Source of the DNA: Limnohabitans sp. 2KL-51
GTDB lineage: Bacteria; Pseudomonadota; Gammaproteobacteria; Burkholderiales; Burkholderiaceae_C
Direction of reading: 5' to 3'
Assembly (NCBI RefSeq): GCF_003063645.1
Contig: NZ_NESJ01000014.1
Span: 85,312 to 149,311 of the forward strand
DNA: 64,000 bases
The notes under the pieces were generated by a model. The model worked only from the letters and a program-made list of their open reading frames with translations, ran no database searches and was not told the DNA's origin. Both the position numbers and the translations under genes were made by a program. Of the stretch, positions 26,909 through 36,661 are shown piece after piece (position 1 is the stretch's first letter; each line of letters starts with the position of its first letter).

Positions 26909-27868
26909 TCAGTCCATCTTCGCGCCTGACTTGATGATCACCTGTTCCCACTTGTCAATTTCCGCCTTCACAAAGGCTTTGAACTCGTCGGGACTGCTGC
27001 CTACCGGTTCAGCACCTTGTGCCTCCATTTTGTCTTTGATGTCTTGTGTGTTGATGGCCTTGATGGTGGCGGTGTACAAGGCATTGACGATGTGTGCAGG
27101 CGTTTTGGCGGGTGCAAACAAGCCATTCCAGCTTGAAACTTCAAAATCAGCCATTCCAGCTTCGGCCATGGTGGGCACATTGGGCAATACCCCCATGCGT
27201 TTTTTACTGGCGACCGCGATCACATTGAGCTTGCCACTTTTCAGGTGGGGAATCGCTGACAAAGCAGTTTGAAAACTCATTTGAACTTGGCCTCCCAGCA
27301 AATCTGACATGGCTGGCGCTGCGCCTTTGTAGGGGACATGGATCAAATCAATGTTGCCTCGCAGCTTCAGAAGTTCGCCTGCCAAGTGGGGTGATCCGCC
27401 ACTTCCGCTGGATGAAAAAGCCATCTTTCCAGGGTTTTGTTTGGCCAACGCGACAAATTCGCGCAAATTCTTGGCCGGGACCGAAGGATGCAAAGCCAAC
27501 ACCGAAGGCGCGGTCATCGTCTGGGTGATGTGGATGAAGTCCCGCATGGTGTCGTAGCCCAAGTTTTTGTAGGCGGTCATGTTGGTGGCATTGGCAATGG
27601 TGCCCAACAACAGTGTGTAGCCATCGGGCGCGCTGCGGGCCACAAACTCGGAAGCAATATTGCTGCCTGCACCAGCGCGATTTTCCACAATCACGGTTTG
27701 GCCCAGCGTTTCCTGAAGCTTGATGGCAATGCTCCGCGCCACGATGTCAGTGGCGCCCCCGGGTGCGTAGCCTACGATCAAACGAATGGGTTTGTTGGGG
27801 TAGTTGGCGTCCTGGGCAAGCGCAGAGAAAGCCAGCATTCCAAACAAAATGGCCCAAATGCGATTCAT
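26909..27868 (-). CDS. Bug/TctC-type solute receptor
   Basis: A 319-residue periplasmic receptor. The start MNRIWAILFGMLAFSALAQ at 27868 gives a proper signal peptide; the longer frame to 27946 would bury it. YPNKPIRLIVGYAPGGATDI is the conserved loop, and HVPYKGAAPAMSDLLGGQVQ the second hallmark. It is divergent from the hyuB gene across 202 bases that should hold both promoters. It likely binds a carboxylate processed by the HyuAB cassette. Confidence 0.92.
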   Translation of the reverse strand: MNRIWAILFGMLAFSALAQDANYPNKPIRLIVGYAPGGATDIVARSIAIKLQETLGQTVIVENRAGAGSNIASEFVARSAPDGYTLLLGTIANATNMTAYKNLGYDTMRDFIHITQTMTAPSVLALHPSVPAKNLREFVALAKQNPGKMAFSSSGSGGSPHLAGELLKLRGNIDLIHVPYKGAAPAMSDLLGGQVQMSFQTALSAIPHLKSGKLNVIAVASKKRMGVLPNVPTMAEAGMADFEVSSWNGLFAPAKTPAHIVNALYTATIKAINTQDIKDKMEAQGAEPVGSSPDEFKAFVKAEIDKWEQVIIKSGAKMD

Positions 27869-28070
27869 AAACAGCCCATCCAGTGAGTTAGCAAACATCC
27901 AACAAGTGTAGGTAGATACCGAGCAACTCGACAAGCGCTCGAACATCGGTGTAGACCCTCATGTGACAGCGGGTGACTTTAGCCTGTCGCTAAATCAGAC
28001 TTTGTCATTTCCCAATGGTCATGGTTCAGGCCGTTGGTGACAATCCATCACGCAAAGGATTGGGTTATTC

Positions 28071-29750
28071 ATGGGAAAAAGCATCAGCGCACTGCAACTG
28101 GGTATTGTTTGGCAACGTTTGACGGGGCTGATGGATGAGGTTGCGCAAACCTTTGTCCGCACCTCATTTTCGGTGGTCGTTCGTGAGAATTGGGATTTGG
28201 CTTGTTCTCTGATGGACGCCAATGGCAGGGTCTTCGCGCAGTCATCCCGCTCGATTCCCTCGTTTTTAGGAACGATGCCGCGAACTTTGGCGGCCATGCT
28301 CGAACGCTACCCCAAGCACACGCTCGAGCCCGGTGATGTCTTGATTTCCAACGATCCTTGGTTGGGAACCGGCCATCTGAACGACATCACCATGGTTCGG
28401 CCGATTTTTCGCGGTGCGGAGTTGGTGGCCTTCGTGGGTTCCACCTTCCATACGGTGGACATTGGTGGTGCCCCCAATCCTTTTGCCAAAGACGCCTATG
28501 AGGAAGGCTTGTGCATTCCGGTGCTCAAGATTTGCAGACGGGGTGAAGAAAATTCCGATGTGGTCTCTTTCATCAAAGAAAATTTAAGAGAACCCTTGGA
28601 AACCCTTGGGGACATTCGTGCGCAGTTTGCGGCCTACGAGTTGGCTCAAACCAAATTATTGGCCTTGCTGCAACAAGAAAACATCGACGATTTGACGGCG
28701 GTGACCGATCAGATCTTGCTGCGGTCGGAAAACAGCATGCGCAGAATGCTCGAATCCATGCCCGATGGTGAGTTCGATGACCATGTCATGGCAGATGGGT
28801 TCGAAAAATCATTGTTGATTTGTTGCAATGTGCGGAAAAAAGGCTCTGAGTTGGTGATTGATTATTCAGGCACGGATGCTCAAATCGATAAGCCCATCAA
28901 CTCCGTGATGAACTTCACTTTTGCTTACAGCGCCTATGCCGTCAAATGTGCTTTTGATCCCTCATCCCCCAACAACGATGGCGGATTGCGGCCATTGACC
29001 ATTTTGGCACCCGAGGGTTGTTTGGTGAACCCGACACGGCCTGCGCCCGTCTGGGGTCGGCATCTTTCTGGGCATTATTTGCCGTTTGTCATTTTTGGAG
29101 CGCTCTCCAAAATGATGCCCACCAAAATCATTGCGGACAGCGGGTCGCCGATCTGGAATGTCTACTTCAAAGGCGTTGATCGGTCCCAACGCAAGTTTGT
29201 GAAAATGTTTTTCATGAGCGGCGGTTACGGTGCCAGAGCCACCAGCGATGGTCCTGCCTGTTTGAGTTTCCCCACCAACGTCGCCAACAGCCCGATTGAG
29301 CAATTTGAAAATCAGACCCCCATGCTGGTGACTGAAAAAAGTTTGCTGGTGGACAGTGGCGGTGCAGGTCTGCACAGAGGAGGATTGGGGCAACGCATTT
29401 CATTCAAATCTTTGTCACCTGAACCATTGACCTTCATGATTCGCCATGAGCGGGTCAAGCATCCGCCACGAGGATTTCTGGGGGGCCTTGATGGTGCTGC
29501 TGGGATTGATTTGTTGGATGGCGTGAAAATCCCAGCCAAGTCGGTCATCAGCATGAAAGAGGGTCAGGTCGTGACGTTTGAGACGCCTGGTGGTGGTGGC
29601 ATGTCGCCTGCTCATTTGCGAGAGCGTTTTGCTGTCGAAAGGGATCTGCTCGATGGTGTGGTTTCGGCGGCAAGTGCACAGCGCGATTACGGTTTGGCGG
29701 CGTCCGAAATACAACAAATGTTGAATGCAAATAAAGGCAGAGCTTCATGA
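28071..29750 (+). CDS. hyuB: hydantoinase B/oxoprolinase family subunit
   Basis: A 559-residue HyuB subunit. RENWDLACSLMD and LEPGDVLISNDPWLGTGHLN are conserved in the family, with metal-binding residues in HTVDIGG. GGGGAG-like sequence is not obvious upstream of the ATG, but the start gives the family N terminus (LGIVWQRLTGLMDEVAQTF). HyuAB-type enzymes hydrolyse hydantoins, 5-oxoproline or, in related complexes, carboxylate ketones with ATP. It overlaps hyuA by ATGA. First gene of a seven-gene plus-strand cassette. Confidence 0.9.
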   Translation: MGKSISALQLGIVWQRLTGLMDEVAQTFVRTSFSVVVRENWDLACSLMDANGRVFAQSSRSIPSFLGTMPRTLAAMLERYPKHTLEPGDVLISNDPWLGTGHLNDITMVRPIFRGAELVAFVGSTFHTVDIGGAPNPFAKDAYEEGLCIPVLKICRRGEENSDVVSFIKENLREPLETLGDIRAQFAAYELAQTKLLALLQQENIDDLTAVTDQILLRSENSMRRMLESMPDGEFDDHVMADGFEKSLLICCNVRKKGSELVIDYSGTDAQIDKPINSVMNFTFAYSAYAVKCAFDPSSPNNDGGLRPLTILAPEGCLVNPTRPAPVWGRHLSGHYLPFVIFGALSKMMPTKIIADSGSPIWNVYFKGVDRSQRKFVKMFFMSGGYGARATSDGPACLSFPTNVANSPIEQFENQTPMLVTEKSLLVDSGGAGLHRGGLGQRISFKSLSPEPLTFMIRHERVKHPPRGFLGGLDGAAGIDLLDGVKIPAKSVISMKEGQVVTFETPGGGGMSPAHLRERFAVERDLLDGVVSAASAQRDYGLAASEIQQMLNANKGRAS

Positions 29751-31873
29751 GCCGTGAACCGATTGCAATGAAAGGCCCTTTCCGGATTGGGGTGGACATT
29801 GGTGGAACATTCACCGATTTGGTCATGATCGATTCACAAGGTCACTTGGTCAACGAAAAAGTGCTGACAACACCACTCGATCCCTCTCAAGGGGTGTTGA
29901 CTGGCGTGTCCCTGATCACGAAAAACAATGGGGTCTTGCCCGAGCAAGTGGACAACATCATTCATGGCACCACCTTGGTTGCCAATGCACTGATCGAGCG
30001 AAAAGGTGTTGTCACGGCATTGGTGACCACGCAAGGTTTTCGGGATGTGTTGCAAATTGCCCGTGAATGGCGCTACGACATCTATGATTTATTTTTAACG
30101 CCAGTTGAGCCGTTGGTGCCCCGATCACTGCGTTTCGAGGTCAAGGAACGGGTTGCATACGATGGCGCCGTGATCGAGCCCTTGGACGTCGAGGCGCTTG
30201 AACCCATCGCCAAGCAAATTCGGGATGCCGGGGCGCAAGCGGTCGCCATTTGCTTTTTGCATGCTTTCAGACACGATGGGCATGAATTGAAGGCGAAAGA
30301 AATCTTACAAGCCTTGCTGCCCGATGTGACCATTTGCATTTCCAGCGAAGTCATGCCCGAAATTGGCGAATACGAGCGGACAGCCACCGCGGTGTGCAAT
30401 GCGTATGTTCAGCCCTTGTTTGAAAAATACATATCGGGGTTGATTCAGGGTCTCAAAACCATGGGGTTCCAAAAGGATTTGTACCTCATGCAATCGGATG
30501 GTGGAACGGTCCATTACACGACCGCCATGGCCTATCCGATTCGACTGGTTCAGTCAGGCCCTGCCGGGGGCGTGCAAGCCACATCGCTGATCGGAAAAAT
30601 AGCCGGTTTAAAAGATGTTCTGTGTTTTGACATGGGCGGCACGACCGCCAAAGCATGCCTGATCAATGGCTCTGAATCGCAGGTCATCAACGATTTTGAA
30701 GTGGCGCGCTTGCAGCGTTTTCGCAAAGGCAGTGGCATCCCCCTGAAGGTGCCGGCGATCGACATGATTGAGATCGGTTCCGGCGGCGGCAGCATTGCCA
30801 GGGTCAATCAATTGGGCTTGATTCAGGTGGGGCCTGACAGTTCCAGCGCCGTTCCAGGTCCTGCTTGTTATGGTCAAGGTGGACAAGACCCAACGGTCAC
30901 AGACGCAGACCTGGTACTGGGCTACTTGGACGCGGGTTCATTTTTGGGCGGTGACATGCAACTGGATCTGGCCGCTGCGGGCCATGCCATCGAAAAGCAA
31001 ATCGCTCAACCCTTGTCGTTGTCTGTCGTGGATGCGGCATTTGGCATCCATGAAACCGTGAATGAAGCCATGGCCCAGGCCGCGAGCATCCATGCGCTGG
31101 AAAAGGGGTTAAAAGCATCCCACTACGCCATGGTGCCCATTGGCGGGGCTGGCCCTGTCCATGCGTGTCATGTGGCTATGAAACTGGACATGCGCCACGT
31201 TCTCATTCCTCGCGGTGCTGGCGTGGCATCGGCCTTTGGGTTTTTGGCATCGCCTATGTCTTTCCAGTTTGTCAAAGCACAAATTTCTACGTTGACAGTG
31301 CTCAATGCAACCCAAGTGAAAGAGCTTGTTGAAGACTTGCAACAAAAGGGCTTGGCGATGATGTCCCATTCCGGCCTGACCCTGGACCAGTGCCGTGTCA
31401 AGGTCAGTGCTGCCATGCGCTATGTGGGGCAGGGTTACGAGGTGGAGGTGCCCGTGGACATGGTCTCGCCCATGGCCGATCTGGTGGCCAGAATGGCGCA
31501 TGGTTTTTCGACTTGTTATCAACAGTTGTACGGCCGAACCGAAAAAGATACGCCCGCCGAAGTGGTGTCGTGGCGCGTGGTGGTGCAGGGCCCTTCACCC
31601 GATTTGCTGCAAGTGGCCGATTCGCTGAATGAGGTGGCCTTGCCCCAAGCTGCCGATGCACTCAAAGGTCATCGGCCCGTCTTTTGTGTACAGCGAAAAA
31701 GTTTCGTGACGACCCCGGTTTATGCCCGCCATTTGCTGGCCGTGGGTGCTGTTTTGGAAGGCCCTGCCATCATCGAAGAGCGTGAATCGACGGTGGTCGT
31801 GCCTCACTTGGCCCAGGTGACTGTCGACGCGCATTGGAACTTGCGCATTGACCTTCCCCTTCAGTCTTCTTGA
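29747..31873 (+). CDS. hyuA: hydantoinase A/oxoprolinase family subunit
   Basis: A 708-residue ATP-binding subunit. FRIGVDIGGTFTDLVMID is the phosphate-binding start of the actin-like fold, HGTTLVANALIERKG follows, and DMGGTTAKACLI is the second phosphate motif. GGGSIARVN and GPACYGQGGQDPTVTDADLV are further hallmarks. It begins inside the hyuB stop (ATGA), consistent with a stoichiometric HyuAB complex. Which ring or carboxylated substrate it acts on cannot be told from sequence; neighbours point to a pathway with aldehyde and 2-oxo acid intermediates. Confidence 0.92.
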   Translation: MSREPIAMKGPFRIGVDIGGTFTDLVMIDSQGHLVNEKVLTTPLDPSQGVLTGVSLITKNNGVLPEQVDNIIHGTTLVANALIERKGVVTALVTTQGFRDVLQIAREWRYDIYDLFLTPVEPLVPRSLRFEVKERVAYDGAVIEPLDVEALEPIAKQIRDAGAQAVAICFLHAFRHDGHELKAKEILQALLPDVTICISSEVMPEIGEYERTATAVCNAYVQPLFEKYISGLIQGLKTMGFQKDLYLMQSDGGTVHYTTAMAYPIRLVQSGPAGGVQATSLIGKIAGLKDVLCFDMGGTTAKACLINGSESQVINDFEVARLQRFRKGSGIPLKVPAIDMIEIGSGGGSIARVNQLGLIQVGPDSSSAVPGPACYGQGGQDPTVTDADLVLGYLDAGSFLGGDMQLDLAAAGHAIEKQIAQPLSLSVVDAAFGIHETVNEAMAQAASIHALEKGLKASHYAMVPIGGAGPVHACHVAMKLDMRHVLIPRGAGVASAFGFLASPMSFQFVKAQISTLTVLNATQVKELVEDLQQKGLAMMSHSGLTLDQCRVKVSAAMRYVGQGYEVEVPVDMVSPMADLVARMAHGFSTCYQQLYGRTEKDTPAEVVSWRVVVQGPSPDLLQVADSLNEVALPQAADALKGHRPVFCVQRKSFVTTPVYARHLLAVGAVLEGPAIIEERESTVVVPHLAQVTVDAHWNLRIDLPLQSS

Positions 31874-31883
31874 AAGCTGGCAA

Positions 31884-33362
31884 ATGAAACGTTATTCGAT
31901 GTTCATTGACGGTGAGTGGGTCAATCCCTCGTCTGGGCTTTGGCTGGATTCAGTCAACCCTTACTCCGGTGAAAAATGGGCCGAAATACCTTTGGGAAAC
32001 TCCGAGGACGTCGATCGCGCCGTTCAGGCCGCTGAGCGAGCCATGCGTCAAGGGGCGTGGTCGCGCATGACACCCTCGCAGCGCGGTCAGGCCTTGGTTC
32101 GCTTTGCCGATATGTTGCTTGAGCATGCGCCACGACTGGCAGAAATTGAGGTGCGTGACAACGGAAAGCTCTACGCTGAAATGAGCAATCAGTGTAAGTA
32201 TTTGGTCGAGTGGTTTCGCTATTTCGGAGGCCTCGCAGACAAGATACAAGGCGCTGTGCCGCCGATTGACAAGCCCAATGTGCTCAACTTCACGCGCTAC
32301 GAACCCATTGGTGTGACCGCCTGCATCACGCCCTGGAATTCCCCATTGCTGTTGCTGGCATGGAAGGTGGCACCTGCACTGGCCGCAGGCAATGCGGTGG
32401 TGATCAAGCCTTCTGAATACACCTCTGCATCCACGCTCGAGTTTGCGGCCTTGGCTGCCAAGGCGGGCTTGCCTGCTGGGTTGATCAATGTGGTCACAGG
32501 TTTAGGGGCTGATGTGGGTGAGGCTTTGGTCACTCACCCCTTGGTGCGCAAAGTGGCTTTCACGGGTGGTGAGTCAGGCGGTCGGCGGGTCAATGTGGCC
32601 GCAGCAGCGGACTTCAAACATGTGACCTTGGAGCTGGGCGGTAAGTCGGCCAACATTGTTTTTGAGGACGCCCGGATCGAGGACGCCCTGTCAGGTGCCA
32701 TTTCGGGCATTTTTGCAGCCAGCGGACAGACCTGCATTGCAGGCTCTCGCTTGCTGGTTCACGAATCGATCCACGATGTGTTTGTTGAAAAGTTGGTGGC
32801 ATTGGCCAGCACCGCACGATTTGGCGACCCCATGTCGCCAGATACGCAGCTCGGACCCATCACGACCGAGCAGCAGTACCGTAAGGTGCTCGATTACATC
32901 GAGATTGCCAAGAATGAAGGCGCTCATTGCGTGATGGGTGGGGTGGTGGCTCAGGGGCCTGAAGGTGCCAAAGGATTCTTTGTGCAACCCACCATTTTTG
33001 TGAACGTGACGCCCGACATGCGCATTGCTCAGGAGGAGGTGTTCGGCCCTGTACTGAGTGTCATCAAATTCAAGGACGATGACGATGCCGTGCGCATCGC
33101 CAATGGCACGCAGTATGGCTTGGCCGCTGGTGTCTGGACTGAGAACTTGCGCCGTGCAGTCGATATGTCCAACAGGTTGGTGGCGGGTACCGTCTGGATC
33201 AACATCTACCGTTCAACCAGTTACACCTCACCTTTTGGTGGTTTCAAGTCTTCAGGCATGGGGCGCGAAAACGGCTTGGATGCGATTTATGACTATTTGC
33301 AAGTCAAGAGCGTTTGGATATACACCGGTGGTCCTGCCGCCAATCCCTATATCCGTCGATGA
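31884..33362 (+). CDS. NAD(P)-dependent aldehyde dehydrogenase
   Basis: A 492-residue ALDH superfamily enzyme from MKRYSMFIDGEWV at 31884, 11 bases after the hyuA stop. TPWNSPLL and the cofactor lysine in VVIKPSEYT are in place; VTLELGGKSANIVF has the general-base glutamate, and GQTCIAGSRLL the catalytic cysteine. The C-terminal EEVFGPVLSV motif is complete. It would oxidise an aldehyde formed by the neighbouring ThDP enzyme or dioxygenase. Confidence 0.93.
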   Translation: MKRYSMFIDGEWVNPSSGLWLDSVNPYSGEKWAEIPLGNSEDVDRAVQAAERAMRQGAWSRMTPSQRGQALVRFADMLLEHAPRLAEIEVRDNGKLYAEMSNQCKYLVEWFRYFGGLADKIQGAVPPIDKPNVLNFTRYEPIGVTACITPWNSPLLLLAWKVAPALAAGNAVVIKPSEYTSASTLEFAALAAKAGLPAGLINVVTGLGADVGEALVTHPLVRKVAFTGGESGGRRVNVAAAADFKHVTLELGGKSANIVFEDARIEDALSGAISGIFAASGQTCIAGSRLLVHESIHDVFVEKLVALASTARFGDPMSPDTQLGPITTEQQYRKVLDYIEIAKNEGAHCVMGGVVAQGPEGAKGFFVQPTIFVNVTPDMRIAQEEVFGPVLSVIKFKDDDDAVRIANGTQYGLAAGVWTENLRRAVDMSNRLVAGTVWINIYRSTSYTSPFGGFKSSGMGRENGLDAIYDYLQVKSVWIYTGGPAANPYIRR

Positions 33363-33373
33363 AAGGCTTTGAC

Positions 33374-34996
33374 ATGGAAAACACCATCACGACAGCCCAA
33401 GCCTTGGCAAGAGCGCTCAGTCAAGCGGGTGTCAAAAGAATGTTCGGACTGCCTGGTGGCGGATCTTCCTTGGATGTGATCGAAGCCGCAGCGCAGTTGG
33501 GCATCGATTTTGTTTTGACGAAGTCGGAAAATGCGGCAGTCATGATGGCTGGAGCCATGGCCGAGACCACAGGCATCCCGGGTGTGGCCATCATGACCAA
33601 AGGGCCTGGTGTGGCCAATGGTGCCAATGGCGTGGCCTACGCATCGCTGGATCGTGCGCCCGTTCTTGTGATCACCGATGGTTTCACGCCCAAACAATTG
33701 GGCTACATCACCCACCAGGTGTTCGACCAAAAGGCCATGTTGGCCCCTGTGGTCAAAGGTTTCAGTCATCTTGAAGGGCCTGATCCTGTGGCTGAGATCG
33801 ACGCCATGCTGGCGCTGGCTGCCTCTGCGCCGTTTGGGCCAGTGCACATCGAGTTGACGAGTGAAGCGGCTAAACGCGTGCTGCCAGATCAGGCTGTAAT
33901 TCCCAAACCATCCGATCCTGTTGCCTTTTCTTCAGAAGATCTTGCAGCCGTTCAAAAACTCCTGGGCAGTGCCAAAAGACCTGTTTTGATTGTCGGGCTG
34001 GAGGCTCGCCAAAGTGCAAAGCAAGTCAGGCAACTGGCGCAATTGCTGGGCTGCCCTGTCTTGCCGACCTACAAGGCCAAAGGGGTGGTCTCCGATGAGG
34101 ACCCACAGGTCGTCGGGATTTTTACGGGTGGACTCCAAGAGGCTGAATGTATTGCACAGTCAGACCTGATGGTCTTGGTGGGATTGGATCCGGTTGAAAT
34201 GATCTTGCAACCTTGGCGTTATGGCAAAGCGGTTTGTGAGATTTCCAAGGTCGAACATCATGTGCACTATGTCCAAGCTGAGGCCAGAGTGACGGGTTCG
34301 CTGGAGGCGATCCTGAGTCAATTGAATGCCACACTCCACGGTTACCCATCTGGCTGGCAACCCTCTGAATGGTTAAAAATCCGAACGCAAGTGCTAGAGA
34401 AGCTGGCCTACCCACCTGTGAAATTTGGTGTGGCGCCCGACAAAGTGGTGCAACTGGCTGCGCAGGCCTGCGACCACAAAAAAATCGTGCCTCGCATGAC
34501 GGTGGATGCGGGTGCACACATGTTTTCTGCCACCGCTTTTTTCCCCACCACCCGACCGGGCGACGTGCTGATCTCCAACGGACTGGCATCCATGGCTTTT
34601 GCATTGCCCGCCGCCATTGCGTGTGCATTGGACGATCCTTCTCAAGCCGTCATGTGTTTCACCGGCGATGGTGGCTTGATGATGTGCATGGGCGAATTGT
34701 GTACAGCAGTTGAGATGCAAGCCAAGGTCGTGGTGGTTGTTTTCAACGACAGCGCACTGTCGCTCATCGACATCAAGCAGCAAAGTCGGCAATTGCCGAC
34801 ACGGGGCGTGCGATGGCGCAAGCATGACTTTGCGGGGGCCATGCAAGCATTGGGTGGTTTGGGTTTCTCGGTTCACAATGAAGCTGAATATACGCAAGCA
34901 CTGCAAACCGCACTCGATGCGGATGGGCCTTGCCTGATCGATGTCCAAATTGATGCGTCGGGTTATGCGCACCAGCTCAAAGCCATGAGGGGTTAA
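33374..34996 (+). CDS. thiamine diphosphate-dependent decarboxylase/synthase (acetolactate synthase-like)
   Basis: A 540-residue ThDP enzyme. The start MENTITTAQAL at 33374 has GAAAGG at 33361-33366; an upstream ATG at 33359 overlaps the ALDH stop and is less likely. SENAAVMMAGAMAE has the cofactor-activating glutamate, and GDGGLMMCMGELCTA with a following Asn is the ThDP/Mg motif. The overall order matches acetolactate synthase, benzoylformate decarboxylase and sulfopyruvate decarboxylase relatives. With an ALDH directly upstream, decarboxylation of a 2-oxo acid to an aldehyde then oxidation is plausible. Confidence 0.9.
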   Translation: MENTITTAQALARALSQAGVKRMFGLPGGGSSLDVIEAAAQLGIDFVLTKSENAAVMMAGAMAETTGIPGVAIMTKGPGVANGANGVAYASLDRAPVLVITDGFTPKQLGYITHQVFDQKAMLAPVVKGFSHLEGPDPVAEIDAMLALAASAPFGPVHIELTSEAAKRVLPDQAVIPKPSDPVAFSSEDLAAVQKLLGSAKRPVLIVGLEARQSAKQVRQLAQLLGCPVLPTYKAKGVVSDEDPQVVGIFTGGLQEAECIAQSDLMVLVGLDPVEMILQPWRYGKAVCEISKVEHHVHYVQAEARVTGSLEAILSQLNATLHGYPSGWQPSEWLKIRTQVLEKLAYPPVKFGVAPDKVVQLAAQACDHKKIVPRMTVDAGAHMFSATAFFPTTRPGDVLISNGLASMAFALPAAIACALDDPSQAVMCFTGDGGLMMCMGELCTAVEMQAKVVVVVFNDSALSLIDIKQQSRQLPTRGVRWRKHDFAGAMQALGGLGFSVHNEAEYTQALQTALDADGPCLIDVQIDASGYAHQLKAMRG

Positions 34997-35000
34997 CGAC

Positions 35001-35675
35001 ATGTTGACGATTGGACCTGCTTTCGAACGCCCCTCCATAGACCTCATTGAGGCCTATCGTCACTTGCCTGTGGCCACGATCAGCGATGTTCTAGGGCCGG
35101 GCCATGTCATGAACGCATCGGTGCGCGCCTTGCGACCCGGCATGCGTTTGCTCGGAGCCGCTTACACGCTGAAACTGCCGCCTGCAGACAATCTGGGGAT
35201 GCATGTGGCGGTCAGAGAGGCCAATGCTGGCGATGTGATCGTGGCGGAGCAATCGGGTGGCGCTTTGGGTGCTCCAGTGGGTGAAATCATGGCCATGGCC
35301 GCCATGCACAAAGGGCTTGCCGGCATAGTCCTCAACGGTGCTGTTCGTGATGCGGAAAAATTGCGTGCTGAGCCATGGCCTGTATTTGCGGCTTGTATTT
35401 ATGCGCAGCAGTGCCGAAAAGATGGGCCAGCCTGGCTTCAGACGACCATTGACTGTGCCGGTGTGACGGTCCATCCTGGCGATTTGATCGTGGGGGATGA
35501 CGATGGTGTTGTCGTGGTTCCTTTTGCATCCATCGCCAGTGTTGCGCAAGAAGTGGTTAAGAAAATGGAAAAAGAGAGTCTGCGCATCGCTTCCATAGCG
35601 CAAGGGTTTATTTCGCCTGCATGGCTAGACGCGGCCATTGAGCGTGCAGGACTTGTTTTGTCTGTCAATCAATAA
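35001..35675 (+). CDS. RraA-like protein (4-hydroxy-4-methyl-2-oxoglutarate aldolase family)
   Basis: A 224-residue protein with the RraA/HMG-aldolase fold. GEIMAMAAMHKGLAGIVLNG followed by AVRDAEKL matches the active-site segment, keeping the Arg-Asp pair; the preceding residue usually Asp is Asn (LNG). VGDDDGVVVVP is the C-terminal hallmark. In catabolic clusters such proteins act as aldolases or oxaloacetate decarboxylases rather than as RNase E regulators. It starts 4 bases after the ThDP enzyme's stop. Confidence 0.88.
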   Translation: MLTIGPAFERPSIDLIEAYRHLPVATISDVLGPGHVMNASVRALRPGMRLLGAAYTLKLPPADNLGMHVAVREANAGDVIVAEQSGGALGAPVGEIMAMAAMHKGLAGIVLNGAVRDAEKLRAEPWPVFAACIYAQQCRKDGPAWLQTTIDCAGVTVHPGDLIVGDDDGVVVVPFASIASVAQEVVKKMEKESLRIASIAQGFISPAWLDAAIERAGLVLSVNQ

Positions 35676-35687
35676 AAGGAGACCAGC

Positions 35688-36656
35688 ATGTCAATTTCGA
35701 TTTCAAAAATGGTGATGTTCATCGCATCGCTATGGGCTTTCAGCACGGCGCAAGCCCAAGCGCCAGATAAATTTCCATCGAGACAGATCACGATCATTGT
35801 GGGCTTTGCGCCAGGCGGTGGTGGTGACATTTCATCTCGTTGGATCGCTGATTACCTGAAGGAACGCTGGAAAGTGCCGGTTGTCGTTGACAACAAGCCC
35901 GGGGCTGGCGCGACGATCGCGGCAGGGCTCTTGGCCAGGGCCAAGCCAGACGGCTATACCGTTGCGTTGGCGACCACCAGTCCATTCACCGTCGCGCCGT
36001 ATTTTCAGACTGTGAGCTATGACGCTGCCAAGGACTTCACTTACTTGTTTCAGACCTTGGTCAGTGCGCAACCACTGTTTGTCAAGTCGGATTCACCCCA
36101 CAAGACCATTGAAGAGTTGATGTCTTGGGCCAAGGCCAACCCCAACAAGTTGTTCTGGTCAACAGCGGCAACCAACGGTGGAACCCATATCTCCACACAA
36201 GCCGCATTCCGAGCGGCTGGCATACAAGCCACTTATGTGCCCTACAAAGGCGGTGCCGATGCCATGAACGGCTTGCTGGGGGGGCAGATCCAAGCGTTGG
36301 TTGCTGCTGAATTCCCTCCGCACGCAGCTGCCGGAACGATCCGACTTTTGGCCGAGAGTGGTCCAGACAAAATCCCTGAATACCCACGCGTGCCCACCTA
36401 CAAAGAATTGAACTTTCCGATTTCAGTCCCAATCTTTTATGGTGTTGCCGGACCCGCAGGCATACCTGCCGACGTGATCAAAGAGTGGAATGCCGCAGCG
36501 GCTGACATGGTCAAAACTCCTGGATTTGCAGACTTGGTCAATAAGCTCAAAGGCTCGACGGCTTATCAAGGACATGCCGAATTCACGGCATCGGTGACGG
36601 GGGTGTACCGTCAGATGGGTCGTTTGATTCCCGAACTGGGCCTCAAGAAAGATTGA
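35688..36656 (+). CDS. Bug/TctC-type solute receptor
   Basis: A 322-residue periplasmic receptor with a signal peptide (SISKMVMFIASLWAFSTAQA). FPSRQITIIVGFAPGGGGDI is the family loop and YVPYKGGADAMNGLLGGQI the second hallmark. AAAGGAGA at about 35677 precedes the ATG. It belongs to the HyuAB cassette and probably captures the cassette's substrate; membrane partners are not in the window. Confidence 0.92.
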   Translation: MSISISKMVMFIASLWAFSTAQAQAPDKFPSRQITIIVGFAPGGGGDISSRWIADYLKERWKVPVVVDNKPGAGATIAAGLLARAKPDGYTVALATTSPFTVAPYFQTVSYDAAKDFTYLFQTLVSAQPLFVKSDSPHKTIEELMSWAKANPNKLFWSTAATNGGTHISTQAAFRAAGIQATYVPYKGGADAMNGLLGGQIQALVAAEFPPHAAAGTIRLLAESGPDKIPEYPRVPTYKELNFPISVPIFYGVAGPAGIPADVIKEWNAAAADMVKTPGFADLVNKLKGSTAYQGHAEFTASVTGVYRQMGRLIPELGLKKD

Positions 36657-36661
36657 ACCTT

